Position numbers and translations under genes: made by a program. Positions 18,489 through 26,658 of a stretch of DNA of 64,000 nucleotides are shown in pieces; position 1 is the first letter of the stretch; each line of letters opens with the position of its first letter. Location: positions 55,403 through 119,402 of the forward strand of contig JAWLHE010000013.1 in assembly GCA_041690495.1 (NCBI GenBank), written 5' to 3'. A model generated the notes under the pieces. It was not told where the DNA came from. It saw nothing but the letters and a program-made list of their open reading frames with translations, and made no database searches. Source of the stretch: DATAAP01 sp041690495 (GTDB lineage: Bacteria; Pseudomonadota; Alphaproteobacteria; CACIAM-22H2).

Positions 18489-18523
18489 AAAAAAGCGCCC
18501 GCCGCGGCAGGTCCGGGGCGGGC
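18489..18523 (-). terminator. Rho-independent terminator (minus strand)
   Basis: Stem GCCCGCC/GGCGGGC (18517-18523 with 18497-18503), a 13-base loop, then GC and six T on the minus strand. It would end transcripts coming from the PhzF/GNAT side. Confidence 0.7.
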
Positions 18524-18564
18524 ACAAGCTGGAGAGGTAGTGCGATGGACGGTTTGCGCTCGAT

Positions 18565-18657
18565 TCACTTGGGGGTTCGGGGGGCCAAGCGCGCCCAGCC
18601 CTTGCCGCCCATCGCGCCAGAATAGTGCCGTGACGGCATGCCGGCCGCAGTGATCAT
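18565..18657 (-). CDS. possible 30-residue peptide
   Basis: Open frame MITAAGMPSRHYSGAMGGKG..., ending LAPRTPK. It is basic, with Gly and Arg, and may start at an in-frame GTG two codons earlier. It lies between the GNAT stop and a strong terminator on the same strand, so it would be in a transcript. No strong ribosome site and no known family. Confidence 0.2.
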   Translation of the reverse strand: MITAAGMPSRHYSGAMGGKGWARLAPRTPK

Positions 18658-18734
18658 GATCACACCCGCATTCGGCCCGATGGCGTGGCGACTCGATGAT
18701 CCTGTTCAGGGCGTCATGTGGTGCGACAGGCCGC

Positions 18735-19199
18735 TCATACGTCGAGCGGCCGCTCGAAATAGTGAATTCCAGGCAGCGGGTTGTCGTAATAGCGCGGAAT
18801 CTCGCGGAAGCCGAGGCTGCGATAGAGCGCGATCGCCGCTTGCATCGAGTCGTGCGTATCGAGCCGCATGGCGCGGTAGCCGCGCCGCCTGCCCTCTTCA
18901 ACGATCGCACGCGCGAGCCGTCCGCCGACGGCGCGGCCGCGCCAGCCCGGGCGAACGTACAGCCGCTTCATCTCGCAGATATCCTCTTCGAGCGGCCGCA
19001 GCGCAACGACACCGGCGGCCTCTTCGTTCTCCACGGCCAGCAGAATGCGGCCCGCGGGCGCGGCATAGCAGCCGGGCAGATCCGCCAGCTCCTGCTCGAA
19101 GCCCTGGAAGCACAGATCGAAATCCAGCGAGCGCCCGTATTCGAGGAAGAGCGCGCGCACCTCGCCCATGTCGGCCGGCTCGGCCGGACGGATCACCAC
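18735..19199 (-). CDS. GNAT-family N-acetyltransferase
   Basis: About 154 residues. The GNAT fold has the acetyl-CoA loop MKRLYVRPGWRGRAVGGRLA and the closing IALYRSLGFREI. The GTG start (VVIRPAEPADMGE) is preferred because an upstream ATG at 19265 would overlap the PhzF gene by 56 bases. Last gene in a minus-strand series with PhzF. Substrate unknown. Confidence 0.85.
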   Translation of the reverse strand: MVIRPAEPADMGEVRALFLEYGRSLDFDLCFQGFEQELADLPGCYAAPAGRILLAVENEEAAGVVALRPLEEDICEMKRLYVRPGWRGRAVGGRLARAIVEEGRRRGYRAMRLDTHDSMQAAIALYRSLGFREIPRYYDNPLPGIHYFERPLDV

Positions 19200-19209
19200 C
19201 GGGGCCGGG

Positions 19210-19989
19210 TCAGATGAAGATCGAACCTTCAAGATATAGCACCGCCCTGCCCGCGACGACGACACGCGCGCCGCGGTCCTCGCACATCAGCTCGCCACCG
19301 CGCGCCGAGAGCTGGCGCGCCGAGAGCCTGCTCTTGCCGAGGCGCTTCGACCAGTACGGGATCAGCGTGCAGTGCGCCGAGCCGGTCACCGGGTCTTCCG
19401 GAACGCCCTGCCCCGGCGCGAAGAACCGGGACACGAAATCGCAATCCGTACCCGGCGCGGTGACGATCGCGGCGAAGCGGTCGAGCGTCGCGATCCTCGC
19501 CATGTCGGGATTGAGCGCGCGGATATCGGCCTCGCTCTCGTAGACCAGCAGATAGTCGCGCGCGGCCATCACCTCTTTCGGCGCCCTGCCGAAAGCCGCT
19601 TCGAGGCCAGGCGGAGAAGAGCATGGTTCGGGCGGACGCGCCGGCAGCTCGAGCGCGAGCATCTCGCCCTGCCGCGTCACCGTGAGCGGCCCGCTGCGGG
19701 TGGTGAAGCGCACCTGCCCGCGGCCGGGAGTCATCCTGGAGAAGATCAGATGCGCGCTGGCGAGCGTCGCGTGACCGCAGAGATCGACCTCCACCGCCGG
19801 TGTGAACCAGCGCAGGGCATAATCCTCGCCTTCGGGCACGAAGAACGCGGTTTCCGCCAGATTGTTCTCGGCGGCGATCGACTGCATCACGCTGTCCGGC
19901 AGCCAGGAGTCCAGCGGTACGATCGCCGCGGGGTTGCCGCCGAATACGCGGGGCGCGAACGCATCGATCTGATAGATCGGCAAACGCAT
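19210..19989 (-). CDS. PhzF-family isomerase/epimerase-like protein
   Basis: 259 residues. Two-lobed PhzF/diaminopimelate-epimerase fold. It starts MRLPIYQIDAFAPRVFGGNPAA; the catalytic Glu of PhzF-type enzymes lies in AENNLAETAFF, with DLCGHATLASAH and DPVTGSAHCTL as family motifs. It probably catalyses a proton-shift isomerisation on an unknown small molecule. The second of two nearby ATGs is used because AAGGA sits 6 bases before it. Confidence 0.9.
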   Translation of the reverse strand: MRLPIYQIDAFAPRVFGGNPAAIVPLDSWLPDSVMQSIAAENNLAETAFFVPEGEDYALRWFTPAVEVDLCGHATLASAHLIFSRMTPGRGQVRFTTRSGPLTVTRQGEMLALELPARPPEPCSSPPGLEAAFGRAPKEVMAARDYLLVYESEADIRALNPDMARIATLDRFAAIVTAPGTDCDFVSRFFAPGQGVPEDPVTGSAHCTLIPYWSKRLGKSRLSARQLSARGGELMCEDRGARVVVAGRAVLYLEGSIFI

Positions 19990-20015
19990 GGTCATTCCTT
20001 GTCGCGGTGGCGCAT

Positions 20016-20621
20016 TCAGGCGCTCAGTGCCGGGCGCCTTCTCTTCGCCAGGCGATCCTCGAGGCGGCGCTTCACCTTGAGCCAGTCGCTGTCGACGATC
20101 GAGAACCAGACGCTGTGGCGGACGCGGCCCGAGGCCGTGATCATGTGGTTGCGAAACGTCCCCTCCTCGACCGCGCCGAGTCGCGCAATAGCCTCCCGCG
20201 ACTGCCGGTTCAGCGAGTCGGTCTTGAACTCGACGCGGATGGCGCCGAGCGTCTCGAAGGCGTGGGTCAGCATCAGCAGCTTGGCCTCGGTGTTGATCGC
20301 CGTGCGCTGCCATTGCCGGCCGATCCAGGTCCAGCCGATCTCGAGCCGGCGGTTGGCACGATCGATGTTGGCGTAACGCGTCGACCCGACCGGGCGGCCG
20401 GTGCTGCGCTCGATCGTCGCAAAGGGGAGCGCCGTGCCCGCGTCCTGCGCGTGCAGCGCCTCCTCGATGAACTCGGCGAGCTCGACGGAATTGGTTGCCG
20501 GCTTGGTGAACCATTGCAGCAGCGTGGGATCGAGCACGGCGCCGAGCGGGCCGAGATGGCCGCGCGACAGCGGTTCCAGCCTGGCGTGCTCGCCCGACAG
20601 GGTGACGGGTTCGATGCGCAT
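20016..20621 (-). CDS. GNAT-family N-acetyltransferase (RimJ/RimL-like)
   Basis: 201 residues. The RimJ/L-type pattern shows as GSTRYANIDRANRRLEIGWTW, then NTEAKLLMLTHAFETLGAIRVEF and LNRQSREAIARLGAVEEG. It would acetylate a small molecule or an N-terminal amine. It sits 11 bases after the PaiB-like gene and is probably cotranscribed with it; the PhzF gene follows it closely. Confidence 0.88.
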   Translation of the reverse strand: MRIEPVTLSGEHARLEPLSRGHLGPLGAVLDPTLLQWFTKPATNSVELAEFIEEALHAQDAGTALPFATIERSTGRPVGSTRYANIDRANRRLEIGWTWIGRQWQRTAINTEAKLLMLTHAFETLGAIRVEFKTDSLNRQSREAIARLGAVEEGTFRNHMITASGRVRHSVWFSIVDSDWLKVKRRLEDRLAKRRRPALSA

Positions 20622-20632
20622 GCTTGCCTCCC

Positions 20633-21268
20633 TCAATTGTCGGCCTCGGGCGGCGCGTATCGCGCCATGTACTCCGCCAGCGCGCGGTCTTCGGCATTCG
20701 TGCTGGCGCCGAGCGCCGCGATGACGTTGCGGCGGTCGGTGGCGTTGCGGTTCTGGCTGAGCTTGTGCTTGCCCTCGAGACGCGCGATCTCGATCTCGAA
20801 TCCGACGATGCCCCGAAGCATGCCGGCGACGTACTCCTGCGGCAGCCCCGCCATCTTCCACGGCTGCGCGCGGCCGGATTCGTATTGCACCGTCAGGCGC
20901 TGGACGATATCCGCGAGCCGCGCCGGATCGTCGACGATGCGTGCGCGGCCATAGGCGTGCACAGCCGCATAGTTCCATGTCGGCACCGACGGATGGGTGT
21001 CGTACCAGGACGGCGAGATGTAGCCGTGCGGCCCGAGAAAGATGGCCAGCACGTCCTGTCCGTCCATCGCCCGTCCATGCGGATTGGCGCGCGCGAGATG
21101 CACGAGCAGCGTACCGTGCGGCCCGCGCTCGCGATCGAGCAGGACCGGAACATGGGTGGACATCATCCCGTCCGCCCCGGTCGAAACCAGGGTGGCGAAG
21201 CTGTACGACTCGATGAGAGCGTGCAGACCGGCCGTATCGCGCACGGCAAAAATGGGCGGAACGTACAT
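20633..21268 (-). CDS. PaiB-like FMN-binding split-barrel protein
   Basis: 211 residues of the PaiB/transcriptional-regulator-like FMN-binding family (MYVPPIFAVRD at the start; SPSWYDTHPSVPTWNYAAVHAYG is the hallmark). In Bacillus PaiB is a negative regulator paired with the acetyltransferase PaiA; here two GNAT genes follow downstream on the same strand. The actual role in this organism is not shown by the sequence. Confidence 0.9.
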   Translation of the reverse strand: MYVPPIFAVRDTAGLHALIESYSFATLVSTGADGMMSTHVPVLLDRERGPHGTLLVHLARANPHGRAMDGQDVLAIFLGPHGYISPSWYDTHPSVPTWNYAAVHAYGRARIVDDPARLADIVQRLTVQYESGRAQPWKMAGLPQEYVAGMLRGIVGFEIEIARLEGKHKLSQNRNATDRRNVIAALGASTNAEDRALAEYMARYAPPEADN

Positions 21269-21298
21269 TGCAATTCCCTGCAGGACGGAACGGGGCCG

Positions 21299-21544
21299 TC
21301 ACATCTCCCAGAAACGCTTCCGGATCTCTCGATCGGCGTCGGCGCGACTGATGCCGATGTCGCGCAGCATGCGGTCGTCCAGCGATCCCAACGCGCGGCG
21401 CTCTCGTACCCGCTCTTGCCAGGTGACGAAAAGCATCAAAGCGTAGACAGCCAAAGCCCAGAGAGTCTCGAGAATTGCCCACGCAAACAAGACCACGCGC
21501 GTGAGCAGACCATCCGCAGACCGTGTGCCGGAAATTGTATGCAT
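21299..21544 (-). CDS. DUF1127-domain small protein
   Basis: 81 residues. A hydrophobic segment (about 16-40) precedes a basic stretch and a C-terminal DUF1127 motif (RALGSLDDRMLRDIGISRADADRE). Small DUF1127 proteins are frequent in alphaproteobacteria and some affect RNA turnover and phosphate or carbon responses; this one may be membrane-attached. GGAGAG four bases before the ATG fixes the start. Confidence 0.82.
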   Translation of the reverse strand: MHTISGTRSADGLLTRVVLFAWAILETLWALAVYALMLFVTWQERVRERRALGSLDDRMLRDIGISRADADREIRKRFWEM

Positions 21545-21602
21545 ACAACTCTCCAAGGCCCATAAACAATAGCGACAATACCGCGCAGCAACAAAGGTAA
21601 GA

Positions 21603-21652
21603 TTGACACAATCGAGCTGTCAATTTAGATATTGTCACCATGACAAATTGGT
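21603..21652 (+). promoter_or_regulatory. mocR promoter/operator region
   Basis: TTGACA at 21603-21608 with a weak TAGATA 17 bases later would start transcription within a few bases of the ATG (21640). Dyads overlap it: TTGACA-N9-TGTCAA (21603-21623) and ATTGTCA-cca-TGACAAAT (about 21631-21647), the second covering the start codon. They are plausible MocR sites. Confidence 0.45.
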
Positions 21653-23019
21653 CGCCCGACCTGACCCGCCATCGCGGTCCGCGCTATATCGCCATCGCCG
21701 AAGTTCTCGCCCAGGACATCGCCGCGGGCCGCCTGAAGACCGGAGACCGCCTCCCCACCCATCGCGATCTGGCCTGGAAGCTCGGCGTCACCGTCGGCAC
21801 CGTCACCCGCGCCTATGCCGAGGCCGAGCGCCGCGGCCTGGTCGCGGGCGAGGTCGGCCGCGGGACATTCATCCGCGAGCCGGCCATGGACACGCTGCCG
21901 ACGCCGGCGGCGGACGACGACGGCTTCGTCGATCTCGCGCGCAATTTCCCGCCGGGTTGGCGCGACAATCGCGAGATCGCCGATATTCTCGCCGAGATCT
22001 CGCGAAGCAACGATCTCGGGCCGCTGCTCGGCTATGCGCCCAATCTCGGCCTGCCCTCGCATCGCGAGGCGGGCGCGCAGTGGATTGCGCGCAGCGGCAT
22101 TTCGGCCAGCCCCGCACAGATCGCGATCTCGAACGCCGCGCAGCACGCGATGGTCGTGGCGATCTCGTCCCTGACCCGGCCCGGCGACGTCGTGCTGAGC
22201 GAGCAGCTCACCTTCTACGGCCTGAAGTCGATGGCCTCGCATCTGTCGCTGCGTCTTCATGCGGTCGCGATCGACGAACACGGGCTCGTTCCCGAAGCGC
22301 TCGACGCGGCGTGCCGGCTGATGGCGCCGAAGGCGCTTTACTGCATGCCGACCCTGCACAACCCGACAACGTCGATCATGCCCGAGCCGCGGCGGCGCGA
22401 GATCGCCGCGATCTGCGTGCGCCACGGCGTCACCATCGTCGAGGACGACATCTACGGCTTCCTTGCCGACGATGCGCCGCCGGCGCTGGCGAGTTTCGCG
22501 CCGGACAACTCCATCCTCCTCACCAGCCTGTCGAAATGCATTGCGCCGGGCCTGCGCATCGGCTTCCTGCGCGCCAGCGAGGCGACGATGGAGCACATCG
22601 CGTCGGCGCTGCGCGCCACGACCTGGATGGCGACGCCGCTGATGGGCGAAGTCGCAGCCCGGCTGATCCGTTCCGGCCAGGCGGAGCGCATGGCCCGCCA
22701 GATGCGGGACGAGGCCAAGGCACGCCAGGCGATCGCCACCCGCATGCTCGCAGGCCTTGAATACGATTCACATGAAGCAAGCTTCCATGTCTGGCTGAAG
22801 CTCCCCGAGCCGTGGCGCCGCGAGGAGTTCACGCTGCGCTTGCGGCGACGAGGAGTCGGCGTCGCGCCGGCCGACGTGTTCGCCGTGGGACGGGGTGCAG
22901 TGCCGCATGCGGTCCGGGTCGGCCTTTCGGCCGCGCGCGATCACACCCAGCTCGAGCGTGCGCTCGGAGTCGTCACCAGCGTCCTGCGCGAACCCTCGGA
23001 CTCCATGCCGCTCGTGTGA
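21640..23019 (+). CDS. MocR-family regulator (GntR HTH + aminotransferase-like domain)
   Basis: 459 residues. The N-terminal GntR winged helix (about 10-80, GDRLPTHRDLAWKLGVTVGTVTRAYAEAERRGL) is fused to a fold-type I aminotransferase domain. The PLP lysine is in TSLSKCIAPGLRIGF and the cofactor Asp region in VEDDIYGF. MocR proteins sense amino-group compounds or PLP and usually regulate a divergent gene; here that would be the DUF1127/PaiB/GNAT series. Its stop overlaps the start of the next gene. Confidence 0.92.
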   Translation: MTNWSPDLTRHRGPRYIAIAEVLAQDIAAGRLKTGDRLPTHRDLAWKLGVTVGTVTRAYAEAERRGLVAGEVGRGTFIREPAMDTLPTPAADDDGFVDLARNFPPGWRDNREIADILAEISRSNDLGPLLGYAPNLGLPSHREAGAQWIARSGISASPAQIAISNAAQHAMVVAISSLTRPGDVVLSEQLTFYGLKSMASHLSLRLHAVAIDEHGLVPEALDAACRLMAPKALYCMPTLHNPTTSIMPEPRRREIAAICVRHGVTIVEDDIYGFLADDAPPALASFAPDNSILLTSLSKCIAPGLRIGFLRASEATMEHIASALRATTWMATPLMGEVAARLIRSGQAERMARQMRDEAKARQAIATRMLAGLEYDSHEASFHVWLKLPEPWRREEFTLRLRRRGVGVAPADVFAVGRGAVPHAVRVGLSAARDHTQLERALGVVTSVLREPSDSMPLV

Positions 23020-23876
23020 CCGCGCCGGCCCGGATCAAACCCTCCCCGCAGCGCTGGATCGGAATCGATTTCTCCGGCAATCACCTGCAATGGCGCGACA
23101 GCCGCGCCGCGACGGCGGTATGGATCGCACGGATCGAGCAGACCCGGCGCGGTCTGACCCTGCGCGACGTGCGCCGCGCGCAGGACCTGCCGGGCGGCGA
23201 GCCGCCGTTCCGTCGCCTCGTGCGCTTTCTGCACGCCTCGGACTTCACGGCGGCAGGCATCGACGCGCCGTTCTCGCCGCCCGCGGACTTTGTGCCCGGC
23301 GGCGAACGCGAGCGGCTGCTCGCCGCAGTTCGCAGTTTGGCGGGCCCGGAGCGGCCATTCGCGAGCGGGGCCCAGCTCCTTGGCCTGCTCGCCCCGGCGA
23401 TTGCGCCGCGGGGCCGTCACCTCCATCGCGCGACCGAGCAGGTCTGGCGACGCCGCGGCATCAATGTCCGGTCTGTGCTGTGGAACGGCCCGCGCGGCGG
23501 CGCGCCCTTTGCCGCGGCCTGCATGACCCTGCAGGCCGAGCTCGGCCTGCCCGCCTGGCCCTGGACCGAAAGCCGCACGCGCATTCTCGCCGAAACCTTC
23601 CCCGCGGCCCAGCTCAGGACATGGGGTATGCCGCATTCCGGCTACAACGGGTCGACGCCGGAAGCGCGCCGACGTCGCCGGCTGATCGTCCAGGCGGTGG
23701 CCGCGCGCACGGGGCTATCGATGCCCGACACCCTGCGGCGGACTCTCCGGGCGAGCGCGGACGCGCTGGACAGCGTGGTGTACGCGCTGGCGGTGCGGGC
23801 GATCGCGGCGGACGCCTTGGCGGTCCCGCCCGGCGAGGCGAGCCCGGCCGAAGGCTGGATCGTCGTGCACCGCTGA
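23016..23876 (+). CDS. DUF429-like predicted RNase H-fold protein
   Basis: 286 residues. The GTG start overlaps the MocR stop (GTGTGA), so the two are translationally coupled. Motifs WIGIDFSGNH and GIDAPFSPP, followed by a late acidic DALDSVVYALAVRA, resemble the DUF429/RNase H-like group, in which Asp residues bind metal. The function is not established, and its coupling to a MocR regulator is unusual. Confidence 0.6.
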   Translation: MTAPARIKPSPQRWIGIDFSGNHLQWRDSRAATAVWIARIEQTRRGLTLRDVRRAQDLPGGEPPFRRLVRFLHASDFTAAGIDAPFSPPADFVPGGERERLLAAVRSLAGPERPFASGAQLLGLLAPAIAPRGRHLHRATEQVWRRRGINVRSVLWNGPRGGAPFAAACMTLQAELGLPAWPWTESRTRILAETFPAAQLRTWGMPHSGYNGSTPEARRRRRLIVQAVAARTGLSMPDTLRRTLRASADALDSVVYALAVRAIAADALAVPPGEASPAEGWIVVHR

Positions 23877-23888
23877 GCGCGCCCCGGC

Positions 23889-24422
23889 TCAGGCGACGGC
23901 CAGCAGGATCCGGTTCGCCTCCGCGCGCATATCGGCGGCCATGACCTTGAGCTCGGCCTGATCGAACAGGTCGCGCGCCTTCTCGAACACTTCGCTCTCC
24001 TCGGTTTCGACATGCTGCTGCACGAGGTCCCGGAGCGATCTCGCCATCGTGAACCATTGCTCGCGCCCGAGATCGAGCCCGGACAGATCCTCCAGCAGCC
24101 GGCTTATCATCTCGTGGTCGGCGCCGGATTCGAGCGCCACCTTGAACGACGTTTCATGCTGCTTCAGCCGCGCATACAGCACGCGTTCCTCCGCCAGAGA
24201 ATGCGCCACCAGCATCATCTGCACGGCCAGGAACCCGGGACGCAGCTCCGCGAGATCACGCTCCGGCCTCCCGCAGATGTCATCGAGCTGCATCATGATG
24301 GTCGCATGCTCCTGCTCGAGGAGCTCAAGAATGGTCGTACCGACCGTTCCCGCGAGCCGCAGCTGCATCACCGCCTCGGAATGGCCCTGCAGGAGAAAGC
24401 TTGCGAGCTGCGTCTCGTTCAT
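23889..24422 (-). CDS. hemerythrin-like HHE-domain protein
   Basis: 177-residue four-helix bundle. Iron-ligand type residues are spaced as in HHE domains: LLEQEHATIM, HSLAEERVLY, ADHEMISRL and QQHVETEESEVF. Such proteins bind a di-iron site for oxygen or nitric oxide sensing or iron handling. It lies 10 bases after the ferritin-like gene and would be expressed from the same EcfG-type promoter. It converges on the DUF429-like gene. Confidence 0.78.
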   Translation of the reverse strand: MNETQLASFLLQGHSEAVMQLRLAGTVGTTILELLEQEHATIMMQLDDICGRPERDLAELRPGFLAVQMMLVAHSLAEERVLYARLKQHETSFKVALESGADHEMISRLLEDLSGLDLGREQWFTMARSLRDLVQQHVETEESEVFEKARDLFDQAELKVMAADMRAEANRILLAVA

Positions 24423-24432
24423 ATGCACGCCG

Positions 24433-25650
24433 TCATACCGCTGTCTCCGCTTCGAGCCGGGGCACCGGATGCCGTCCCTCGGACTGGTAGCGGTAGTCGC
24501 CACCCTTCGTTTTCCGGTGCTGATCGATGATCTGTTCGCTCGGGATGCCGCCGCGATTCACCGCGGACTGGTAACGGTGGAAGCGATGGTCCTCGGGCAG
24601 TTCCGACATGGGCACGAACTCGAGCCCGTTCGCAGTCAGCTCGACCTGGCTGGCGAGCACGCCGCGCACATACGCCTTGTTGCTTTCGAAACGTATCGGT
24701 GCCGGCAGGGACCTGGGCAGGATCATCTCGGGCTCGCGCCGGTCATGCGCGCGCATCAGCTCGCAGGCTATACGCAGGTGCTCGAGCTCCATGCCGAGAT
24801 GAAGCTCCCAGATCTGCCTGATACGCGGATCGTCCTCCTGCTGCATGAATGAATAGTAGAGATAGCACTCGTTGTACTCGTGTTGGACCAGCATCTCGGT
24901 CCAGGACAGGCTTGGGTCGAGCATCGATTCGTAGTGAGTGACGTGCTGCTCCTCGACCTGCGCGATCTCCAGGTAGAGCGCGCGAGCGATCGGCTCCACG
25001 AGGCGGTCGCCGATCGTCATGTAGAAATTCATCGTCTGCTGCTCGGCCGCCATGATCGTCAGCGCGTGCAGCGACGACAGCGGATCTCCGGTATAGGCGT
25101 CGAGCGGCCGCCTGATGTTATCGACGGGATGCCGATGGTGAAGCCGGGTCGGCCGGCCGGGCATGATCTCGGTCAGCTGCCCGACGATCTGTTCGGCGCG
25201 GCGCGGCTGGGTGAGGTCCAGCAGGTCGGCGTATCTGTAGAGGTGATCGAAATCCTCGAGCAGGCCGAAATCGTAGGCGCGCCTTGCATAGGGATGCGGC
25301 TCCATCTGCGCCACCCAGGCGGTGAGTTCGACCGCGACCTGCTCGTAGCCGATCGTCACTTCGAGCGTGCTCTCCTCCCCGGGAATCAGCCAGTTGACCG
25401 CCTTTTGCTGCTGCTGCTCGATCCGGCGGGTCATCGCGAGGGCCCGCCTCACGTCGAGATTGCGCGTGTGGCGGTTGAACTGGTGCGAGAACATGGCCGC
25501 TTCGATCTCGATGCCGTTCATGACGATCGCGCGGCACCGGGTGAAGGGGTGGACGCTGTCCTTGTCGTACGGCTCGACGTTCAGCTCGGACCAACTGCGA
25601 AGCTGGCGCTCGAGCGGGATGCCCTTCTCGGCCAGCGGATTGAACCCCAT
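24433..25650 (-). CDS. ferritin-like di-iron protein of unknown function
   Basis: 405 residues. The first half has helical segments (GIEIEAAMFSHQFNRH, EQQQQKAVNWL). The second half contains a full ferritin-like ligand set: Glu in MAAEQQTMNFY, the first ExxH in VEEQHVTHYE, Glu in QHEYNECYLYYSF and the second ExxH in GMELEHLRIA. No signal peptide. It is not a normal ferritin (about 160 residues) and the family is unnamed to me. Start at the second ATG, which has GGGGAG at proper spacing. It forms an operon with the hemerythrin-like gene. Confidence 0.72.
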   Translation of the reverse strand: MGFNPLAEKGIPLERQLRSWSELNVEPYDKDSVHPFTRCRAIVMNGIEIEAAMFSHQFNRHTRNLDVRRALAMTRRIEQQQQKAVNWLIPGEESTLEVTIGYEQVAVELTAWVAQMEPHPYARRAYDFGLLEDFDHLYRYADLLDLTQPRRAEQIVGQLTEIMPGRPTRLHHRHPVDNIRRPLDAYTGDPLSSLHALTIMAAEQQTMNFYMTIGDRLVEPIARALYLEIAQVEEQHVTHYESMLDPSLSWTEMLVQHEYNECYLYYSFMQQEDDPRIRQIWELHLGMELEHLRIACELMRAHDRREPEMILPRSLPAPIRFESNKAYVRGVLASQVELTANGLEFVPMSELPEDHRFHRYQSAVNRGGIPSEQIIDQHRKTKGGDYRYQSEGRHPVPRLEAETAV

Positions 25651-25682
25651 GTCGCTCCCCATCCGTTGAATGGAGTACGGAC

Positions 25683-25708
25683 AACGGACACGCCATGCGG
25701 CCCGTTCC
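25683..25708 (-). promoter_or_regulatory. EcfG-type general-stress promoter of the ferritin-like/hemerythrin operon
   Basis: On the minus strand GGAAC (25704-25708), 17 bases, then CGTT (25683-25686), an exact match to the alphaproteobacterial EcfG consensus. It ends 33 bases upstream of the ferritin-like start codon. Confidence 0.75.
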
Positions 25709-25761
25709 CGATGGGAAGGGCCGCGCGCCTCGGGCGGGCTCGACCGCCTGGATGGTAACGG

Positions 25762-26658
25762 TTATCGCTTCTTCGCGCGCCGCTTCGGCGCGGGCCGCGC
25801 CGGCTTGACGGCGCGCGCGGCCGTGTCCTTCGCCGCAGGCCGCTTTCGCGCATGCGGCGCTTGTGCCGCGTCGAATGTGTGGGCGTGATTGATCGGACCG
25901 TGGCCATGGCCGAATCCGGGGGCGGTTTCGATCGCGCGATGCACATACTCGCGCGCGCGGATCACCGCCGCGCGGATGCTCATGCCCTGCGCCAGGCCGG
26001 TCGCAATCGCCGAGGCGAGCGTGCAGCCCGTGCCATGCGTATGCCTGGTGTCGATGCGCTTCGAGCGGAAGCGCTCGACCCCTTGCGCGGTTACGAGCAC
26101 GTCGACCAGTACATCCGAACCGAGGTGACCGCCGGTCAGCAGCGCCGACTCGCACCCCAGAGTCAGGAGCGCCGCCGCTGCGTGCTCCATGTCGTCGACC
26201 GTGCGGATCGACATGCCGGCCAGCTTCTCCGCCTCCGGCAGGTTCGGCGTGATGATGGTCGCGAGATTGATGATCCGCCGCTTGAGGGCCGCGATTGCCG
26301 CGGGATCGATGAGCTCCGCGCCGCCCTTGGCGATCATGACGGGATCGACGACCAGCATGATCCGCCGGCCATACGCCTCGAGGGAGTCGGCGAGCGCGTT
26401 TATCACGCCTTCGTCGTGGAGCATCCCGGTCTTGATCACGTCCGCGCCGATGTCGTCGAGCACGAGTTCGACCTGCTGGCGCACGAAATCCGGCGCCACC
26501 GGAACGATGCCGAATACGCCTCGCGTGTTCTGCGCGGTCAATGCCGTGATCGCCGTGGCGGCATAGCCGCCGAGCGCCGTCACGGTCTTGATGTCCGCCT
26601 GGATGCCGGCGCCGCCGCCGGAATCCGAGCCGGCCACGATCAGAACGCGTCCCTTCAC
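25762..26658 (-). CDS. thiD: hydroxymethylpyrimidine/phosphomethylpyrimidine kinase ThiD
   Basis: 298 residues. Phosphorylates HMP and HMP-phosphate for thiamine synthesis. Ribokinase fold with AGSDSGGGAGIQADIKT at the start, VVDPVMIAKGGAEL, and the anion hole/catalytic GTGCTLASAIA near 215. It has an extra basic Lys/Arg/Ala-rich tail of about 30 residues. It overlaps folP by 4 bases (ATGA), so the two are coupled. Confidence 0.95.
   Translation of the reverse strand: MKGRVLIVAGSDSGGGAGIQADIKTVTALGGYAATAITALTAQNTRGVFGIVPVAPDFVRQQVELVLDDIGADVIKTGMLHDEGVINALADSLEAYGRRIMLVVDPVMIAKGGAELIDPAAIAALKRRIINLATIITPNLPEAEKLAGMSIRTVDDMEHAAAALLTLGCESALLTGGHLGSDVLVDVLVTAQGVERFRSKRIDTRHTHGTGCTLASAIATGLAQGMSIRAAVIRAREYVHRAIETAPGFGHGHGPINHAHTFDAAQAPHARKRPAAKDTAARAVKPARPAPKRRAKKR

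Larger units (their letters stand above)
18306..18734. other. intergenic region with a terminator and one possible tiny gene
   Basis: 429 bp between the ada-like gene and the GNAT gene, both on the minus strand. It holds a strong minus-strand terminator (18489-18523) and a 30-codon open frame (18565-18657). Nothing else is recognised. Confidence 0.5.
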
